From Drechslerella dactyloides (taxonomy: Eukaryota > Ascomycota > Orbiliomycetes > Orbiliales > Orbiliaceae), in the NCBI GenBank assembly GCA_020064725.1, contig JAGTWJ010000006.1, positions 1,736,001-1,800,000 of the forward strand: 64,000 nt of DNA, in the 5' to 3' direction. Positions within the stretch are counted from its first letter, which is position 1, and each line of letters begins with the position of its first letter. Below the pieces are notes generated by a model that saw only the letters and a program-made list of their open reading frames with translations, did not search any database and was not told where the DNA came from. Below, one piece after another: positions 62,807 through 64,000 of the stretch. Position numbers and translations under genes: made by a program.

Positions 62807-63360
62807 TATATAATAATAATAATAAACAAATTAATTATTAAAATACTATAATTTAAGTATTAATTAATAATTTTTTAAAAAAAAATTATTAATTCTAAAA
62901 TAAAATATACTAATTATATATATAATATCTTAATATATAAACTAATAAAAATATATTAATATATTATTTAAATAATTTAATATTTATTTTACTTAATATT
63001 TAATTAAATATTAAGTATTTTAAATACTAAATATTTATATAATTATAAATTATTATAGTAATTTTTATTTAGAAAAAAATATTATAATAATAATATTCTT
63101 ATATAGTAGTATTTTTTTATATAATTTAAGATTTTATATAGTTATATTATTTATATAGTTTTATTATTTATATAGTAAGATATATTATATAAATCAATAA
63201 TCTATATAAAGTAAGTTTATATAATTATATATTTTATATAAAAATCTATTCTATATAATATATAAATATATTATTATTTTATATATTATATAGACTAAGT
63301 ATCTGTATAGGAATCTGGTCTGTGCAGGATATTCAGGTGTTACACTGTTATCCCATAACA

Positions 63361-64000
63361 AAAATATTGTATTTTTTATATGTATAAATATTATTTAATA
63401 TATTATTATTTATATCTTTTTAAATAATTAATCTATAATTATTAATAATAATATAGGGAAATTAATTTAGTATTAAATAATCTAGTTTTTAATTAAATTT
63501 ATTTATAAATTAACTTTTATTAGATTTAAAAATATTTTTATTATTTAAATAATAATTATATTTATAATATTTAAATATAAATTTATTAATATAATTATTA
63601 ATAATTATATATCTAGTTTTAAAAGAATTTTATTAAAATTGTAAAATATAATATTAATATTAATACAATTATTATATATATTTTTTAATATTATTATAGT
63701 AATAAATATTTCGTAGAATTTAAAAAAAAAAATTTAATTTAAAAATATAATTAATATATATATATATTAAATTCTTTATTTTATAATTATATATTTGTTT
63801 TAATAATTTAAAGTAGTTAATATCTAATAATTAAAAAATATATAATAAATATAATAGTATATAAATTGTAATAATTTTATACTTTTAATAGTATAATTTA
63901 AAAGTAATTAAATAGTAGCTTTTATAATTATCTAAGATTAATAGATAGTAGTTTAAAATATAATATTATATTATAAATTTATTAAAATATTTTAGTTATT
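63361..64000. other. AT-rich sequence beyond E1, unidentified
   Basis: This is very AT-rich with almost no CpG and no open frame, and it shows no match by eye to E1-E3 or their LTRs. It is probably another RIP-degraded repeat cut by the window end. Confidence 0.4.

Larger units (their letters stand above)
32330..63360 (-). mobile_element. E1: outer Ty3/Gypsy chromodomain-type LTR retrotransposon, heavily nested and RIP-mutated
   Basis: This is the host element of the nest. The left LTR is 32330-32882 and the right LTR is 61899-63360 (687 bp after removing insertions). Coding runs on minus: a purine-rich tract lies just inside the left LTR and the polymerase reads leftward. Its body is cut into 32883-36579, 45621-48717, 59999-60231 and 60932-61898 by E2, E3 and a solo LTR; a TRIM and a MITE sit in the right (5') LTR. 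Without insertions it is about 9.25 kb, or 9.38 kb when the 134 bp missing from the left LTR are added back, matching E3. The polymerase frame is destroyed by C-to-T/G-to-A type changes. The bases flanking it (TTAGA left, AAAAT right) do not form a target-site duplication. Confidence 0.8.
61899..63360 (-). repeat. E1 right (5') LTR, interrupted by a TRIM and a MITE
   Basis: The LTR starts TATTATATTTT at 61899, is cut by the TRIM at 61910, resumes at 62429, is cut again by the MITE at 62558, resumes at 62807 and ends CACTGTTATCCCATAACA at 63360. Removing both insertions and one duplication each leaves 687 bp, exactly the length of the E3 LTRs. The outer 60 bp are little mutated. Confidence 0.85.

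Noticed and set aside
1..64000. CRISPR arrays, rRNA genes or bacterial-type operons
   Set aside because: No regularly spaced direct repeats and no rRNA-like sequence were seen; gene structure is clearly eukaryotic.

Overview
The window looks like a chromosome segment from a filamentous ascomycete (Pezizomycotina). Supporting signs are short spliceosomal introns (about 60-120 bp, GTRNGN...YAG), a CFEM protein, an ascomycete STU1/CLASP gene, an NLR-like PNP/NB-ARC/TPR gene, and a 32-kb AT-rich block of transposons mutated by CpA-to-TpA changes, the signature of RIP (repeat-induced point mutation). The species cannot be named from the sequence.

Layout. 1-12.1 kb is ordinary gene-bearing DNA: the 3' end of a Ser/Thr/Pro-rich gene cut by the window edge, a CFEM cell-surface protein in two exons, the five-exon microtubule regulator stu1 (minus strand) and a divergent three-exon PfkB/MAK32-like kinase. 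12.1-17.3 kb has no gene I can defend and may hold decayed coding relics. 17.3-31.8 kb is a compact accessory island: a coiled-coil protein, a trypsin-like protease divergent from an ankyrin protein, a vWA protein with complete MIDAS residues, a 19-ankyrin-repeat protein, a PNP-NB-ARC-TPR NLR-like protein and a fucose-lectin-like beta-propeller protein. All of the multi-exon models were checked for phase and give lengths that are exact multiples of three.

At about 32.04 kb composition falls abruptly to very AT-rich DNA that runs to the window end. It is a nest of transposons that can be resolved by target-site duplications (TSDs) and LTR pairs. A host Ty3/Gypsy chromodomain-type element (E1, 32330-63360, coding on minus) carries a second Gypsy element (E2, 36585-45615, TSD TAAAT), a third in the opposite orientation (E3, 48723-59993, TSD ATATT) which itself carries a pogo/Fot1-like DNA transposon (57120-59010, TA), a solo LTR (60237-60926, TSD AATTT), a 519-bp TRIM-like miniature LTR element (61910-62428, TSD ATTTT) and a 249-bp MITE (62558-62806, TA). 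After removing the insertions, E1 (adding back one 134-bp LTR deletion) and E3 are both close to 9.38 kb.

How it fits together. The left part is housekeeping cytoskeleton and metabolism. The island combines domains known from fungal NLR-type recognition and incompatibility proteins (PNP, NB-ARC, TPR, ankyrin, trypsin-like protease) with a vWA protein and a lectin. It is the best candidate here for an undescribed multi-gene system, though that is inference from domain content and proximity. Transposase and polymerase genes in the AT-rich block are all broken by mutations of RIP type, so nothing there is expected to be active.
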